Source: AV80 sp035536995
GTDB lineage: Bacteria > Verrucomicrobiota > Verrucomicrobiia > Chthoniobacterales > UBA10450
Direction: 5' to 3'
Assembly (NCBI GenBank): GCA_035536995.1
Contig: DATLNB010000030.1
Span: forward strand, 1-64,000
DNA length: 64,000 nucleotides
Shown here: positions 8,065-17,219 of the stretch, one piece after another
Layout of the letters: every line of letters starts with the position of its first letter
Position numbering within the stretch: the first letter of the stretch is position 1
Position numbers and translations under genes: made by a program
Notes under the pieces: generated by a model
What the model saw: the letters and a program-made list of their open reading frames with translations, nothing else
What the model was told of the DNA's origin: nothing
Database searches by the model: none

Positions 8065-9078
8065 GTGAATAACGAGGACACCGATTTCGGCTCATTCCCT
8101 GGATTCGATCCCGGGGGATTCACCTCATTCGCTCAAATCCAACGCGAGGTGGAACAATTTTCGAAAATTTTGACGGCGCTCGGGATTGATATTCAGCCGG
8201 GATCACCTCTGGAAAATATGTGCCTAACGCTGCTCGGCTTGGAGGAACAGCGTAAGAATGCCGAACTGATCAACCCGATGGAGGATATCCGCGTGTTTAT
8301 GCGGCCTGCTTTGGGTCTCCACGACCTGTTACGCCGAGTAGTCCGTCTTCACAAACGCCCAGACTTCTTACAACTGTTGCCTCATTTGCGTTTGCTGAAT
8401 GCCAGCACCGTGGCCCAAAATGTCGCGGCGCCCCGGGATGCAGTTGCGGCGAAGATTTTCGAACTCCTAATGGGATTGGTTTGCATGGAGGTTGGCCATG
8501 ATATCGAACTTGATGGGCCCGTCGAATCATACGGTGACAATCCGGACATTTTGGTGACACTCGACAGCCGCCGGTGGGGATTCGCCTGTAAGGTTCTTTA
8601 CGGAACCTCAGCGATTACGCTGTTTGATCGGCTTCAGGATGGCGTTCGGCAAATTGAACGGTCGCCTGCTGAGATAGGCTGTACTATCATTAATCTCAAG
8701 AATCAGATTAACCACGAGGAGACATGGCCCACTGCGAATCGCGATGAATATGAGCAAGGCCGTGAAACCCCAACTTTCGGGGCATGGAAGAGCCTCGATT
8801 ATCCGCGCGATATTTTGCTGGAGTTGGCTAGTCTCCGACATGAGGAGCTCGTATCTGTAAATGGCGAACCCGCCATTCAATCTCTAATCAACGGAACCAA
8901 ATCGATTCCCGGCGCACTGCTGTTTCTACAAACGGCGACCGCGTTGGCGAGTCCAATCGGGCCGATCAACTCAACCATCGGTATCTTCAGCCTGATTCGA
9001 TTGGGTGATATCCCGCCGTCGACGGGCGCAGTCCTGGATCGCCTCAACGATGCAATGCACCATCGCCGCCCTGCTTAG
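8065..9078 (+). CDS. unknown protein with PD-(D/E)XK nuclease-like core, downstream of E1
   Basis: A 337-residue protein starting with GTG, 122 bases after the E1 stop on the same strand and probably in the same operon. Residues 125-180 have the order of a restriction-endonuclease fold: a helix with Glu133 (KIFELL), a strand with Pro160-Asp161 (NPDILVTL), then WGFACKV with Lys176. The acidic residue normally two positions before the lysine is replaced by Ala174, so it may be inactive or use a shifted acid. The N-terminal third is helical, with GFDPGGFTSF at the start. Possible roles are effector or Ubl target, but neither is shown by the sequence. I do not recognise the family by name. Confidence 0.55.
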   Translation: MNNEDTDFGSFPGFDPGGFTSFAQIQREVEQFSKILTALGIDIQPGSPLENMCLTLLGLEEQRKNAELINPMEDIRVFMRPALGLHDLLRRVVRLHKRPDFLQLLPHLRLLNASTVAQNVAAPRDAVAAKIFELLMGLVCMEVGHDIELDGPVESYGDNPDILVTLDSRRWGFACKVLYGTSAITLFDRLQDGVRQIERSPAEIGCTIINLKNQINHEETWPTANRDEYEQGRETPTFGAWKSLDYPRDILLELASLRHEELVSVNGEPAIQSLINGTKSIPGALLFLQTATALASPIGPINSTIGIFSLIRLGDIPPSTGAVLDRLNDAMHHRRPA

Positions 9079-9432
9079 CGAACTTCGCAATTTTTGCTGG
9101 AGAAGCGACCGATTCGTCGTTGACCTAGTTGACGTGGCCCGTCGCGCGAGCGCCCGTTAGAGCGCCTTCCGGCTCCGACCCCAACTGCAACAAGCCGATG
9201 ACGATTCGGTATGCAGGTTGGATGCTTACCGTCATAATGTTTTTGGCTATGCGCTGCTTTGCTTCCAATTTCGCAGTGCTCGGCGCGAGGCTCAAGGTTA
9301 TCGGGAAAGCGATGAAGTTAGTGGTGACCAACGCGCAACTTTAAACGGCGCCTTTCTGAGCGCCTTCTAATTCGCCGCCGCGGTGGGATCCCGTGGCGCC
9401 CCAATACCCGTCGCTGCTGCGCGTTGCGCTGA
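9079..9432. other. intergenic stretch without a recognisable gene
   Basis: The 354 bases between the nuclease-like gene and the decayed NACHT start show no open frame with family features, no clear hairpin followed by T-run, and no tRNA. Short open frames on both strands (for example 9129-9344) have unlikely amino acid composition and no ribosome site. Confidence 0.5.
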
Positions 9433-9625
9433 GAAGTCTTCTTCATGTTTGAATAGCTGGTTCTGATGGAACGGCCGAGATGTGGGTTTAAGAATCACCA
9501 GGATGTCTCAGTTCGAAAGCCTGGAAGCGATTCCGAGAAGGATGTTGCGTCGCCAGAGGTGTCTACCCTCGGTGCCGCGTCCGGGAAACGGAGAAGCTCC
9601 CCGAGTCAGAAAAGGAAGCGCGTGA
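9433..9625 (+). pseudogene. decayed copy of the NACHT gene leader and first codons
   Basis: Bases 9433 to about 9535 repeat the leader and start of the NACHT gene exactly 2500 bases upstream of the intact copy (11933 onward). Shared words include GAATAGCTGGTTCT, ATGGAACGGCCGAGATGTGG and GCGATTCCGAG. An ATG at 9503 matches the intact start: MSQFESLEAIPRR here against MSQSESLDAIPSR there. Homology then vanishes and the frame stops at 9625 after 40 codons. This looks like the stub left when a second copy was deleted or replaced. Confidence 0.75.
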
Positions 9626-9704
9626 TATTACGGAGAACTTTGAAACAAACCAGCCGCCTCCTATTGTCCGGCACGGCCATTCGTCGGCGCTTGTCGGCCG
9701 GCGC

Positions 9705-11552
9705 CTAATGCGGCGTCCACCATTTAATGTCTTGCACCGGAATGCCGATATCGGCCAGCTTCTTTTGCACCCAGTAGAGACAGGCGGCGCCGTCTGGCGA
9801 ATAATGGCCGGACGCATTGTTCACTTCGGCGATCACCGAATCGAAGGTGTTTCCAAACGGGCCGCTCGCGATGATGAACTCGCCCGCCATGATCACTTCC
9901 TGACCGGACGCAATCTGGCTGTGGCGGACATAATTCGCCGGTGCTGAGCCGGTGGCACTGTAGAATTTATAGAGGATCGCGTCCTGTTCGCGCGAATAGG
10001 CATAGGTATATACGCCGGGAGCCAAGACCTCGCAGGTTTGATCCTTCAGCAACTCGCCGACGATCTGCCCTCGCACGACGCCGATAAGCACGCCGATGCC
10101 GGCGATTTTGGTGGCGTCGTAATCGCGTCCCCAAGGGAAGTTGCTCATCTCTCGCAGATAGATGAAGGGGAACTCAGACGACCTTGCGACATAGGGAGCG
10201 CAGTCGATCAGATATTGCGGCCAGCCCACTGCAAAGCGGCACATTGCCCGATCGACGGGCGCATCGCCGTCAACCGATCGCCACGCACCTACCGGCACGG
10301 AAACGTACAGGCCGGTCGCCCCGGCATAGTCGTTAATGTCCGAAATCAACAGTCGAGCCTTCGAATTAAGGATCAACTCAATCGAATCAATGCCCCATTC
10401 ATCGTCGATTGGCCAAGGCCAGAGGAGCGTATTTCTCTCATAAGCAACAAGTTTGACGCTGGTAATCGCGACCACGTCGGTGTCGCTCACCGACGCCGAA
10501 AAGGTTTTGATCGTCGCATTCCCGGCGCCGGTAAAAGTGCTGCTTGCGATCGTCCTGATGCCTGCGGGAGTCGTAGCCAGAACGCTGATCGAGATATCGG
10601 ACGCGGTGCTGGAAAAGAATCCGATCCCCGTCTTCACATTCACGACAAGAGTATTCGGGCTTGGGTCCCCAAGTCCCGCGACAACCGCCGGGGCCGGTGG
10701 CTGATTCTGCGGCTTCTCCACGAGCTCGATCGACCAGCGCTGGTTCTTGTCAAACGGGTTGGATGAGGCGAGCGCCGCAGGCTGCCCAGCCGTGAGCAGT
10801 TGGTCGCCCTGCCGATCGGGGGTCGAGAAGCCGGCCGCAATCCACAGATAGCCCCCGGTGAGGATCCACGAATTTGCGTCGTCGGACGCATAGGGGCCGA
10901 CGCTGCTGTCGAAGCCGAACACGCCCTGATCCGTGAGTGGATAATAGGCGAGGACGAGACCCGAGCTGTTGAACAGACGCCGAGTGGAGGGTTCGAACGT
11001 CCAGATCTGGTTCGGATCCTCGGCGATGTCGGCCAAGCTCGCGGTGAACGCTCCTTCCCGGGGACTCAAGTCAGGCCGAGTGGTGAGCGCCTGGCCGGAA
11101 GCAGCGCTTATGATCCGGAAGTTGTCGGTCGGTAGAAGATCCTCGAATTCGTTATGCGAGGATTTCGGCGGGACGGCGGGCACGGGAATGACCTGCCATA
11201 TGGTCGTGGGGCTCGCTGGCGCGCTGTCCGCCACCAGCACCGGAGCGGCACCCGCCATCGCCCCGCCGGGTACACCGAGCGCGAAGTGTGTTCCGCTAAC
11301 GAACCGGCCATCGTCGCCTGGGGTCCAACTCTGTGCGGCGTCGCCGGGAGCAATCGTCGCGAGCGACGGGGTTGTCGCTCCGGCGGGCGCCGCAAGCGTC
11401 TGGTTGGTGGCGATCGATACCAAGGCCCCATTGTCATCCAGAGTCCACATCTGACTCGTGTTGTTCTGCATGGCCGAGAGCGCGAGATGCCCCGCCGTTG
11501 CGTCAAGAACCAAGGCGCAACTCGGGTTGCCGATCCAGAAGTTCTTGCTCAT
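9705..11552 (-). CDS. ricin-type beta-trefoil lectin-repeat protein
   Basis: A 615-residue protein. Residues 1-285 carry repeats of about 40 residues with QxW-type signatures (QMWTLDD, QSWTPGD, IWQVIP, QIWTFEP, QRWSIEL), typical of ricin-B carbohydrate-binding domains, probably two. Residues about 300-400 (TLVVNVKTGIGFFSSTASDI ... EWGIDSIELIL) resemble a PLAT/LH2-like beta sandwich, less surely. The last 200 residues are unassigned and end in IKWWTPH. No signal peptide is visible at MSKNFWIGN, so secretion, if any, is non-classical. It is on the opposite strand to its neighbours and lies exactly between two copies of the NACHT 5' end, suggesting separate arrival. Possible roles are sugar binding or a delivered toxin; no catalytic motif is recognised. 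Confidence 0.65.
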   Translation of the reverse strand: MSKNFWIGNPSCALVLDATAGHLALSAMQNNTSQMWTLDDNGALVSIATNQTLAAPAGATTPSLATIAPGDAAQSWTPGDDGRFVSGTHFALGVPGGAMAGAAPVLVADSAPASPTTIWQVIPVPAVPPKSSHNEFEDLLPTDNFRIISAASGQALTTRPDLSPREGAFTASLADIAEDPNQIWTFEPSTRRLFNSSGLVLAYYPLTDQGVFGFDSSVGPYASDDANSWILTGGYLWIAAGFSTPDRQGDQLLTAGQPAALASSNPFDKNQRWSIELVEKPQNQPPAPAVVAGLGDPSPNTLVVNVKTGIGFFSSTASDISISVLATTPAGIRTIASSTFTGAGNATIKTFSASVSDTDVVAITSVKLVAYERNTLLWPWPIDDEWGIDSIELILNSKARLLISDINDYAGATGLYVSVPVGAWRSVDGDAPVDRAMCRFAVGWPQYLIDCAPYVARSSEFPFIYLREMSNFPWGRDYDATKIAGIGVLIGVVRGQIVGELLKDQTCEVLAPGVYTYAYSREQDAILYKFYSATGSAPANYVRHSQIASGQEVIMAGEFIIASGPFGNTFDSVIAEVNNASGHYSPDGAACLYWVQKKLADIGIPVQDIKWWTPH

Positions 11553-11932
11553 ACGCTGTTTCTCGGGCCGCGCTTTTGAGACGTGGTATTCGGGTGTTCT
11601 CGCCGGGTTATCATACTTTGGTACGGTGTTTAGTTGCGTGATAGCAAACTGCGCGGAGGAGAGTCTGATGTGGGGCTTGAGGGGGGCTTACAACGGAGCG
11701 CTCGAGCGAGTCCGGATCGCTCAAAACAACTGTTAATTATCTGGCAGAGGAGCGAAGGTCGAGAAGAAACGTCGATTATCTGAGGCAACCCACACGCAGA
11801 GGCCACTTCCAGTGCAGCAGCGAACTCGGAATGCTGGCCGCGCCGCTAAGGAAAATGCGAGCGATTCGCATGTGGCGGAGGACTCGCGTTGAGATGCCAC
11901 CGCGGGGCAATAATGCTCCGCCTTTGTGGGCG
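11553..11932. other. intergenic stretch between lectin gene and NACHT leader
   Basis: This 380-base region holds the divergent upstream regions of the lectin gene (minus) and the NACHT gene (plus). No convincing gene or terminator is seen; reading frames on the minus strand here are antisense extensions of the NACHT start. Confidence 0.45.
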
Positions 11933-12032
11933 GAAGTCTCCTCATGTTGAATAGCTGGTTCTCATGGAACGGCCGAGATGTGGGTTTAGAATCACCAGCA
12001 TGTCTCAGTCCGAAAGCCTGGACGCGATTCCG
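11933..12032 (+). repeat. intact copy of the 100-base direct repeat (NACHT leader and start)
   Basis: Second copy of the repeat at 9433-9535, about 90 percent alike by eye with single-base indels (for example TTTAGAAT against TTTAAGAAT). It spans 67 bases of leader plus the first 11 codons of the NACHT gene. A TAGAAT hexamer at 11987-11992 ends 7 bases before the ATG, and no Shine-Dalgarno sequence is present, so leaderless transcription is possible, though no matching -35 element is evident. Confidence 0.7.
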
Positions 12033-15000
12033 AGCCGGCTCGAAACGCATGCAAGCGGCGGTGTTCCACCGCCAGTGCCGACCGCACTCGGAATATTGCC
12101 ATTCGCCGAGTTGAGATGGGAGGACCTCGAGCGGCTTTGTCTTCGGCTCGCGCGAACACGAGGCGATGTGACGGAATGCCGATTGTTCGGTGTCCGTGGG
12201 GATCAACAAGAGGGAATCGACCTTTACTCGCGTCGGGAAGCAGGCGCGAAATGGAGTGTCTATCAATGTAAGAAAGTGAAGACGCTCAGCGCCCAAGTGC
12301 TGGATACGGCGGTTAGTTTGTTCCTCGCAGGGGATTTCGCTAACGAGACTGAAGTCTTCACGTTCTGCACGAATCAATCGCTCCGGTCAGCCGCCCTCGA
12401 CAAAGCGTGGCGACGGGGTGCCGATGTGTTGAAGGCGCGTGGCATCGAGGTAATTCGTTGGGATAGCGAGGAACTGACGGAATTGCTACGGAACGAGCGA
12501 CAACTCGTCTTCGATTTCTTTGGCTCCGCGTGGTTCAAACTATTCTTCGGAGAAGAGCCGGTCGCGTTCACCAAACGACTGACGCCAAATGAAGTGGCGG
12601 AATTTACTCGGCGCTGCCGCGACTTTTACGCGGCACGTACGGAACGGCTTGACTCTGGGGCGGTGCTGGCGCGACGGACGGAATGGACTCGCGCTTCACT
12701 CCCAGAGCGATTCGTTCCGCCTGATGTGTTCCTTCCTGCAGTGGAAAGCGGATTGCGCCCCGTCATCGAAAACGACCTCGCGTCCCTACCCATCGACCGG
12801 CGTACTTCGTCGAGCGCGAGGGAGCGGCCGTTGCATGTACGTGGCAGAAACCGCGAGCAATCGGTCTCAACGCGCATTCCGGCAGAGCGGTGGCTTGGCC
12901 GACAACCGCGGCAACTGCTTCTCGGAGCGCCCGGAATTGGCAAAAGCACTCTTTTGCGAGTCATTGCAGTTGACCTTCTGTCCGAGATGCCGCGCTTCGC
13001 AGACCTGGCGCGCCGCTGGGGATTACTGCTGCCGGTGTGGGTGCCATTTCCGTATTGGACGGCGCAGGTTTCAGCGCACCACGGTGCCACAAGCACACTG
13101 CCAGAGATGCTGCGGGAGTGGTTTGAGCGAGAGCATCAAGCGGAGCTCTGGCCGCTCATTAAACGAGCGCTCGACGATGACCGTCTCCTGCTGCTCGTCG
13201 ATGGTGTGGACGAATACTCGGACGAAAAATCTGCGGGCGTGGTTCTCCAGCAACTGCTCTCGTTTCTCGACGCGCGAGGGGTGCCAGCGCTTCTCGCAAG
13301 TCGGCCTCACGGCTTCGAGGCGCTGCAGAGCGGTGTGAGAACGTGGTCGCGTGGCATGCTAGCTCCGCTCTCGCGTTCGCAGCAGGAAGCTTTTGCGCGT
13401 GTTCTCTTCCGCGCGGATGCGAATGCCCAAAATCTTCCGCCCGATGAGGCCGATGTCGAAGCGGATCGAAAAGCGAACGACTTCACTCGGGAGGTTGGCA
13501 GCGCCCCCGGGTTGTCGGAGCTGGCGGGAGTTCCCTTGCTGCTTGGCTCCTTCGTACGGCTCGCTTTGGAGGGCAAGCGTTTGCCAGAGGATCGCTTCGA
13601 TGCCTGCGTTCGATTAGTCGATCTCCTTTTGGAGGAACACCCCCAGCGCCGTCGCGAGGCCGCTCATCGCGTGCAAAGCGCGAGCGGCGCGACGCTCCGT
13701 GGTGCACAGCTTGGAAGGCGCGAAATCCGCCTTGCCTTCGCGGCTTTAGCGTTCGCATTGCAGGAGCATGCACCCGGTGGCAATGCCGGGCGCGGAGATG
13801 CGGTTAGCTGGCTGGCGGAATTTCTCCACGCGGCGCGATGGAACGTTTGCTTGACCGACGGCGAAGCACATAAAGTGGCCCGCGCGTTACTGGAGGAAGC
13901 GCAGAGCGAGCTCGGTCTGCTCGTGGAGCCAGCGCAAGGCCACGTTGGATTTCTCCATCGCAGTTGTCAGGAGTGGCTCGCCGCCGAGTGGATCCGTGAA
14001 CTGACACCTGAAGAACAGCGAAAGATCGTGTGTGCCCATGCGCTGAAACCTCAGTGGCGAGAAGTGTTGCTCGGCGCGTTTCGCCTTTTGCCGAGCGAAA
14101 CGTTGGCAGCAGTGGCGGACGACTTGCAGACCGCGATGTCGGACGCGCTATTGAGCGGGCAAGAGGATTTGCAAACACTCCTGACGGACTTGGGGTTCCA
14201 AGCGAATTCGCTGGCCGGCGCCCAACGCAGCGAACTGATTCACAAGAGTTTCGAGTGGATCGAGCGTGGCCGCTTCACACACATGCGCGAGCGATTGCTT
14301 AGCAGCGCGCTCTCCGCATTGCGCGGCGGAGTCACTCAAGCGCGCCATCTCGTTCGCGCGCGAATGGATCGGTGGCTTCCCAGTCGGGGAGCATGGCGCG
14401 CGGGAACCCTAGAGGAAATGGGCTCCTGGCCGCGGTCGCCTTTGCTGGTTGAGGTGCTCATGACGAATTTGCACGACCCCGAGCATCACAACACAAAGGC
14501 CGCTGCCGGAGCGCTTGCGAAGGTGGCGGGCGGCGATCCTGCGGTTTGCGGGGAACTCATCGCGTTGGCGCACGACGCGGTGAGCGTTGCAACGAGTGCC
14601 GCAGCCATTGAAGCGTTACGACTTGGGTGGTCCGCCGAACCGCGCGTGCTGGAACTAGCTAGACAGATGCGCGGCTCGGGTGCACCCGAAGTGGCGCTCG
14701 CAGCAATTCGGTGCCTGATTGCCATTGGGGAGCAAAGCAAGGATGACCGAGAGAGAATGCTTCGCGCTGGGAAGTGGGCCGCGGGAGCGGAAGTAGATCG
14801 AGCGTGGCGAACCGACCTCGTCGCTGCCGTCATTCAAGGATGGCCAGGAGATGCGACTGTGCTAGAGAGCATGACTCGCGCGGTGCAGGACCCCCTCCGA
14901 CGAGATGGTGAATTCGAGAGTCCGCTTGCGTTCGCCGTCCTGTTCGGTGGATTTGCGGGAAGCAACGCCGCAGCCGATGCGATTGCGCGCTACCTCGCGC

Positions 15001-16973
15001 ACGAGCATTTCTATTTCAACCGTGACGGGGATTATCCTTCTCGCATGGCGCTTGTCCGCGCCGCCAAAGCGTGGCAGGGCCATGCGGGTTTGACTGCGAC
15101 TTTCGAGGAGTGGTTCGAAAAGAACGGCACGTTCCGCGGCTATGCGGTTCTTGAGTTTTATCACGCTGCGAAGACGGCGCGAATGAAGGAGCGGCTCATG
15201 GCGAGACTCCGCGACGGGAAGAGCTTCTTTGGACTTGAACTCCACGTTTTGATTCGGGTCTGGGGCCTTGAAGATCCAGAGGTAAACGCCGTAACAAGAG
15301 CTTACGTGCGGACAGCGCCCCTTGGTTACGCTGAAGCACAAGAACTATTGCTGGACTTCGTAGAGGACCGCGCCTCGGTGCGCGCCAAATTACTGGCGGG
15401 TCTGGTCCCCGAATCCGGGATTGCCCTGGTGAACCTACTCGACTCCGTTCGCAAGCTCGACGGCGATCTTGCGGCACCCGACGTAGTTGAAGCCTGTCTG
15501 CGCCTTCGGGACAAACACGACGATGCTTGGCCGGACTGGGTGAAACCGCGTTTGATTGCCTACGGCGCGCGTCATCCCGAGGTGCGTGCGCTCGCCTTCG
15601 GCGCCCTTGAGGAGCGGGACGGTCCGTTGACCGCTGTTGCTACCGCAGCCGCGAACGATCCCGAGCTAGAAGCAGCGGTGATCCCGCTAGCGACACCGCT
15701 ACCTCGTGAGCTGCGCCAACTGATTGCCCGGACTCTCACCAACTTTCCTGCGGAAGAAAAATGGGTGGATGAATTGCTTGCAGGGTACGACCGGGAAAGG
15801 GAATCCGCACCGAAGGTCGAACTGGCGATCGCGTGCGCTCGACGTCTTCGACGACAGCATCACCTCAGCGAAGAAATGGTTGCCGATTTTCGCGATAGGC
15901 TCAGATCGACTGGTTCCTTCCACGAACAAAGGCGCCTGGCGGGGTTGGCTGGCTTAATCGCCAGTCATCGCGCCGAGTGGCTCCCAATTGCCACCCTCCC
16001 CGATATCGACGTTAAAGACCTGATGGAGAGCGGCGCACTCGCCTTGTACGATGCGCCAAACTTTGTCGGCTTACTTGAAGAAGAGTGGGATCCATTCCTG
16101 GGATCGTTGGACGACAATGCGAGGAGACCGCTTGCCCGATTTTTGGAACGCAGCAACGCTGATTTCTATATCCCAAACCAAGCCCCCGCGGGCAGCAGGT
16201 TGGCGAAATGGCTGATCACCGAACGACAGCGTGGCGATTCTGATCGGACTAGTGAATCCACGAGACTCGCAATGCTCGCGTGCGCATATCCGCAATCAGA
16301 GATGCTGAAAAAGGCGGTGTTGGATTTTATTCATCGCGTCGGTGCCCCAGAAAGCAGGCACGACTGGCACGAGCGAGCCAAGGCCGCGCGCCTCCTCGGG
16401 ACGCATTTTGCCGGTAACGAGTCAGTGCTCGCCGCGCTTACAATGGCCCCTGTTGAAGAGTGGACCGAAGCCACGGCGATCGCGCTGGCTCACGGGTGGG
16501 CGAACTCGACGCAACTTGAAAAGTGGTTTGAGCACGCAAAGCAGAAGGAACTGAGAATCCAATGGGAAGCGTTCTGGCCGGTCGCTTTCGCCGTCGGAAG
16601 AAACGTTGGATTGGCGGATCGTTGGGCCGATCTGGATGCGCCCGCGGCGCACGATTTTGCCCGGGCTTTCCGGGATGCTGCCGATGTTCTCGTCCAGCGC
16701 ACTGCTTGGGACGAGGAGGCTGCGAAATGGATTTTTGAGGAAATCGCGTATCCTCGTTCTGCCACCCGAAGTACGACCGCCTTGAGCATTCTGCTCCGGA
16801 GTGGAATTTCGTTCGAGGGCTTCCAGGATTGGTTGCGCGAACGCGAACGGTTGTTAGGCGCACGGCACGCCGCTCCAGCTTTTGGCTACGATTTCACCAC
16901 TGGAGAGGTCACCTGCGATGCGCAGCTCATCATGATGCGTTCAGCGACCGGCAACCCGTCCGTATCTGTATGA
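12000..16973 (+). CDS. Avs-like STAND NTPase: Mrr-like nuclease - NACHT - long sensor region
   Basis: A 1657-residue protein. Residues about 35-175 look like an Mrr/restriction-endonuclease domain (QQEGIDLYS with Asp74, then QCKK with Lys91). The NACHT ATPase follows with Walker A GAPGIGKST (309-317) and Walker B LLLLVDGVDE (396-405). From about residue 700 to the end there are roughly 950 residues of alpha-helical, HEAT/TPR-like repeats. Nuclease-NACHT-repeat proteins are antiviral sensors: the C-terminal region binds a phage protein, the NTPase oligomerises, and the nuclease cuts DNA. The ATG at 12000 is preferred over 11964 because the duplicated copy conserves MSQxESLxAIP. The target phage protein cannot be read from sequence. 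Confidence 0.8.
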   Translation: MSQSESLDAIPSRLETHASGGVPPPVPTALGILPFAELRWEDLERLCLRLARTRGDVTECRLFGVRGDQQEGIDLYSRREAGAKWSVYQCKKVKTLSAQVLDTAVSLFLAGDFANETEVFTFCTNQSLRSAALDKAWRRGADVLKARGIEVIRWDSEELTELLRNERQLVFDFFGSAWFKLFFGEEPVAFTKRLTPNEVAEFTRRCRDFYAARTERLDSGAVLARRTEWTRASLPERFVPPDVFLPAVESGLRPVIENDLASLPIDRRTSSSARERPLHVRGRNREQSVSTRIPAERWLGRQPRQLLLGAPGIGKSTLLRVIAVDLLSEMPRFADLARRWGLLLPVWVPFPYWTAQVSAHHGATSTLPEMLREWFEREHQAELWPLIKRALDDDRLLLLVDGVDEYSDEKSAGVVLQQLLSFLDARGVPALLASRPHGFEALQSGVRTWSRGMLAPLSRSQQEAFARVLFRADANAQNLPPDEADVEADRKANDFTREVGSAPGLSELAGVPLLLGSFVRLALEGKRLPEDRFDACVRLVDLLLEEHPQRRREAAHRVQSASGATLRGAQLGRREIRLAFAALAFALQEHAPGGNAGRGDAVSWLAEFLHAARWNVCLTDGEAHKVARALLEEAQSELGLLVEPAQGHVGFLHRSCQEWLAAEWIRELTPEEQRKIVCAHALKPQWREVLLGAFRLLPSETLAAVADDLQTAMSDALLSGQEDLQTLLTDLGFQANSLAGAQRSELIHKSFEWIERGRFTHMRERLLSSALSALRGGVTQARHLVRARMDRWLPSRGAWRAGTLEEMGSWPRSPLLVEVLMTNLHDPEHHNTKAAAGALAKVAGGDPAVCGELIALAHDAVSVATSAAAIEALRLGWSAEPRVLELARQMRGSGAPEVALAAIRCLIAIGEQSKDDRERMLRAGKWAAGAEVDRAWRTDLVAAVIQGWPGDATVLESMTRAVQDPLRRDGEFESPLAFAVLFGGFAGSNAAADAIARYLAHEHFYFNRDGDYPSRMALVRAAKAWQGHAGLTATFEEWFEKNGTFRGYAVLEFYHAAKTARMKERLMARLRDGKSFFGLELHVLIRVWGLEDPEVNAVTRAYVRTAPLGYAEAQELLLDFVEDRASVRAKLLAGLVPESGIALVNLLDSVRKLDGDLAAPDVVEACLRLRDKHDDAWPDWVKPRLIAYGARHPEVRALAFGALEERDGPLTAVATAAANDPELEAAVIPLATPLPRELRQLIARTLTNFPAEEKWVDELLAGYDRERESAPKVELAIACARRLRRQHHLSEEMVADFRDRLRSTGSFHEQRRLAGLAGLIASHRAEWLPIATLPDIDVKDLMESGALALYDAPNFVGLLEEEWDPFLGSLDDNARRPLARFLERSNADFYIPNQAPAGSRLAKWLITERQRGDSDRTSESTRLAMLACAYPQSEMLKKAVLDFIHRVGAPESRHDWHERAKAARLLGTHFAGNESVLAALTMAPVEEWTEATAIALAHGWANSTQLEKWFEHAKQKELRIQWEAFWPVAFAVGRNVGLADRWADLDAPAAHDFARAFRDAADVLVQRTAWDEEAAKWIFEEIAYPRSATRSTTALSILLRSGISFEGFQDWLRERERLLGARHAAPAFGYDFTTGEVTCDAQLIMMRSATGNPSVSV

Positions 16974-17195
16974 TTGTCGTGTTCGCTTCCCAAAGTGCGA
17001 TCGCGCGCTAGGCCCATCATTAAGGGCCTGCAAAGACGTTTCTTGTTCTCTTGGATCATCGAAGTCTAACAGGTAAACTTTTGGGGGAGCCGTATCTTTG
17101 AGCTCGACCTGGTAGAGGGACCATCCACTTTTTTGCAACCGGTGGAGGGTCGCCTGAGTAATCGGGTGTTGTCGTTGAAACGTTTTGTCATTCAC
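16941..17195 (-). CDS. small hypothetical protein
   Basis: An 84-residue frame, last of three on the minus strand after the superinfection-immunity-like gene. Its first 55 residues (TLHRLQKSGWSLYQVELKD, then VYLLDFDDPREQE) have normal protein composition; the last 11 codons overlap the 3' end of the NACHT gene, which converges. A GAGG is present but 17 bases before the ATG. No family is recognised, and it may be spurious. Confidence 0.35.
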   Translation of the reverse strand: MNDKTFQRQHPITQATLHRLQKSGWSLYQVELKDTAPPKVYLLDFDDPREQETSLQALNDGPSARSHFGKRTRQSYRYGRVAGR

Positions 17196-17219
17196 AGTTT
17201 TGGGGGCACCTCAGGCGGT

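Noticed and set aside
9466..9708. 80-residue frame starting MERPRCGF
   Set aside because: It begins in the duplicated leader of the NACHT gene, and the conserved start is at 9503 in another frame; this frame has low-complexity composition.
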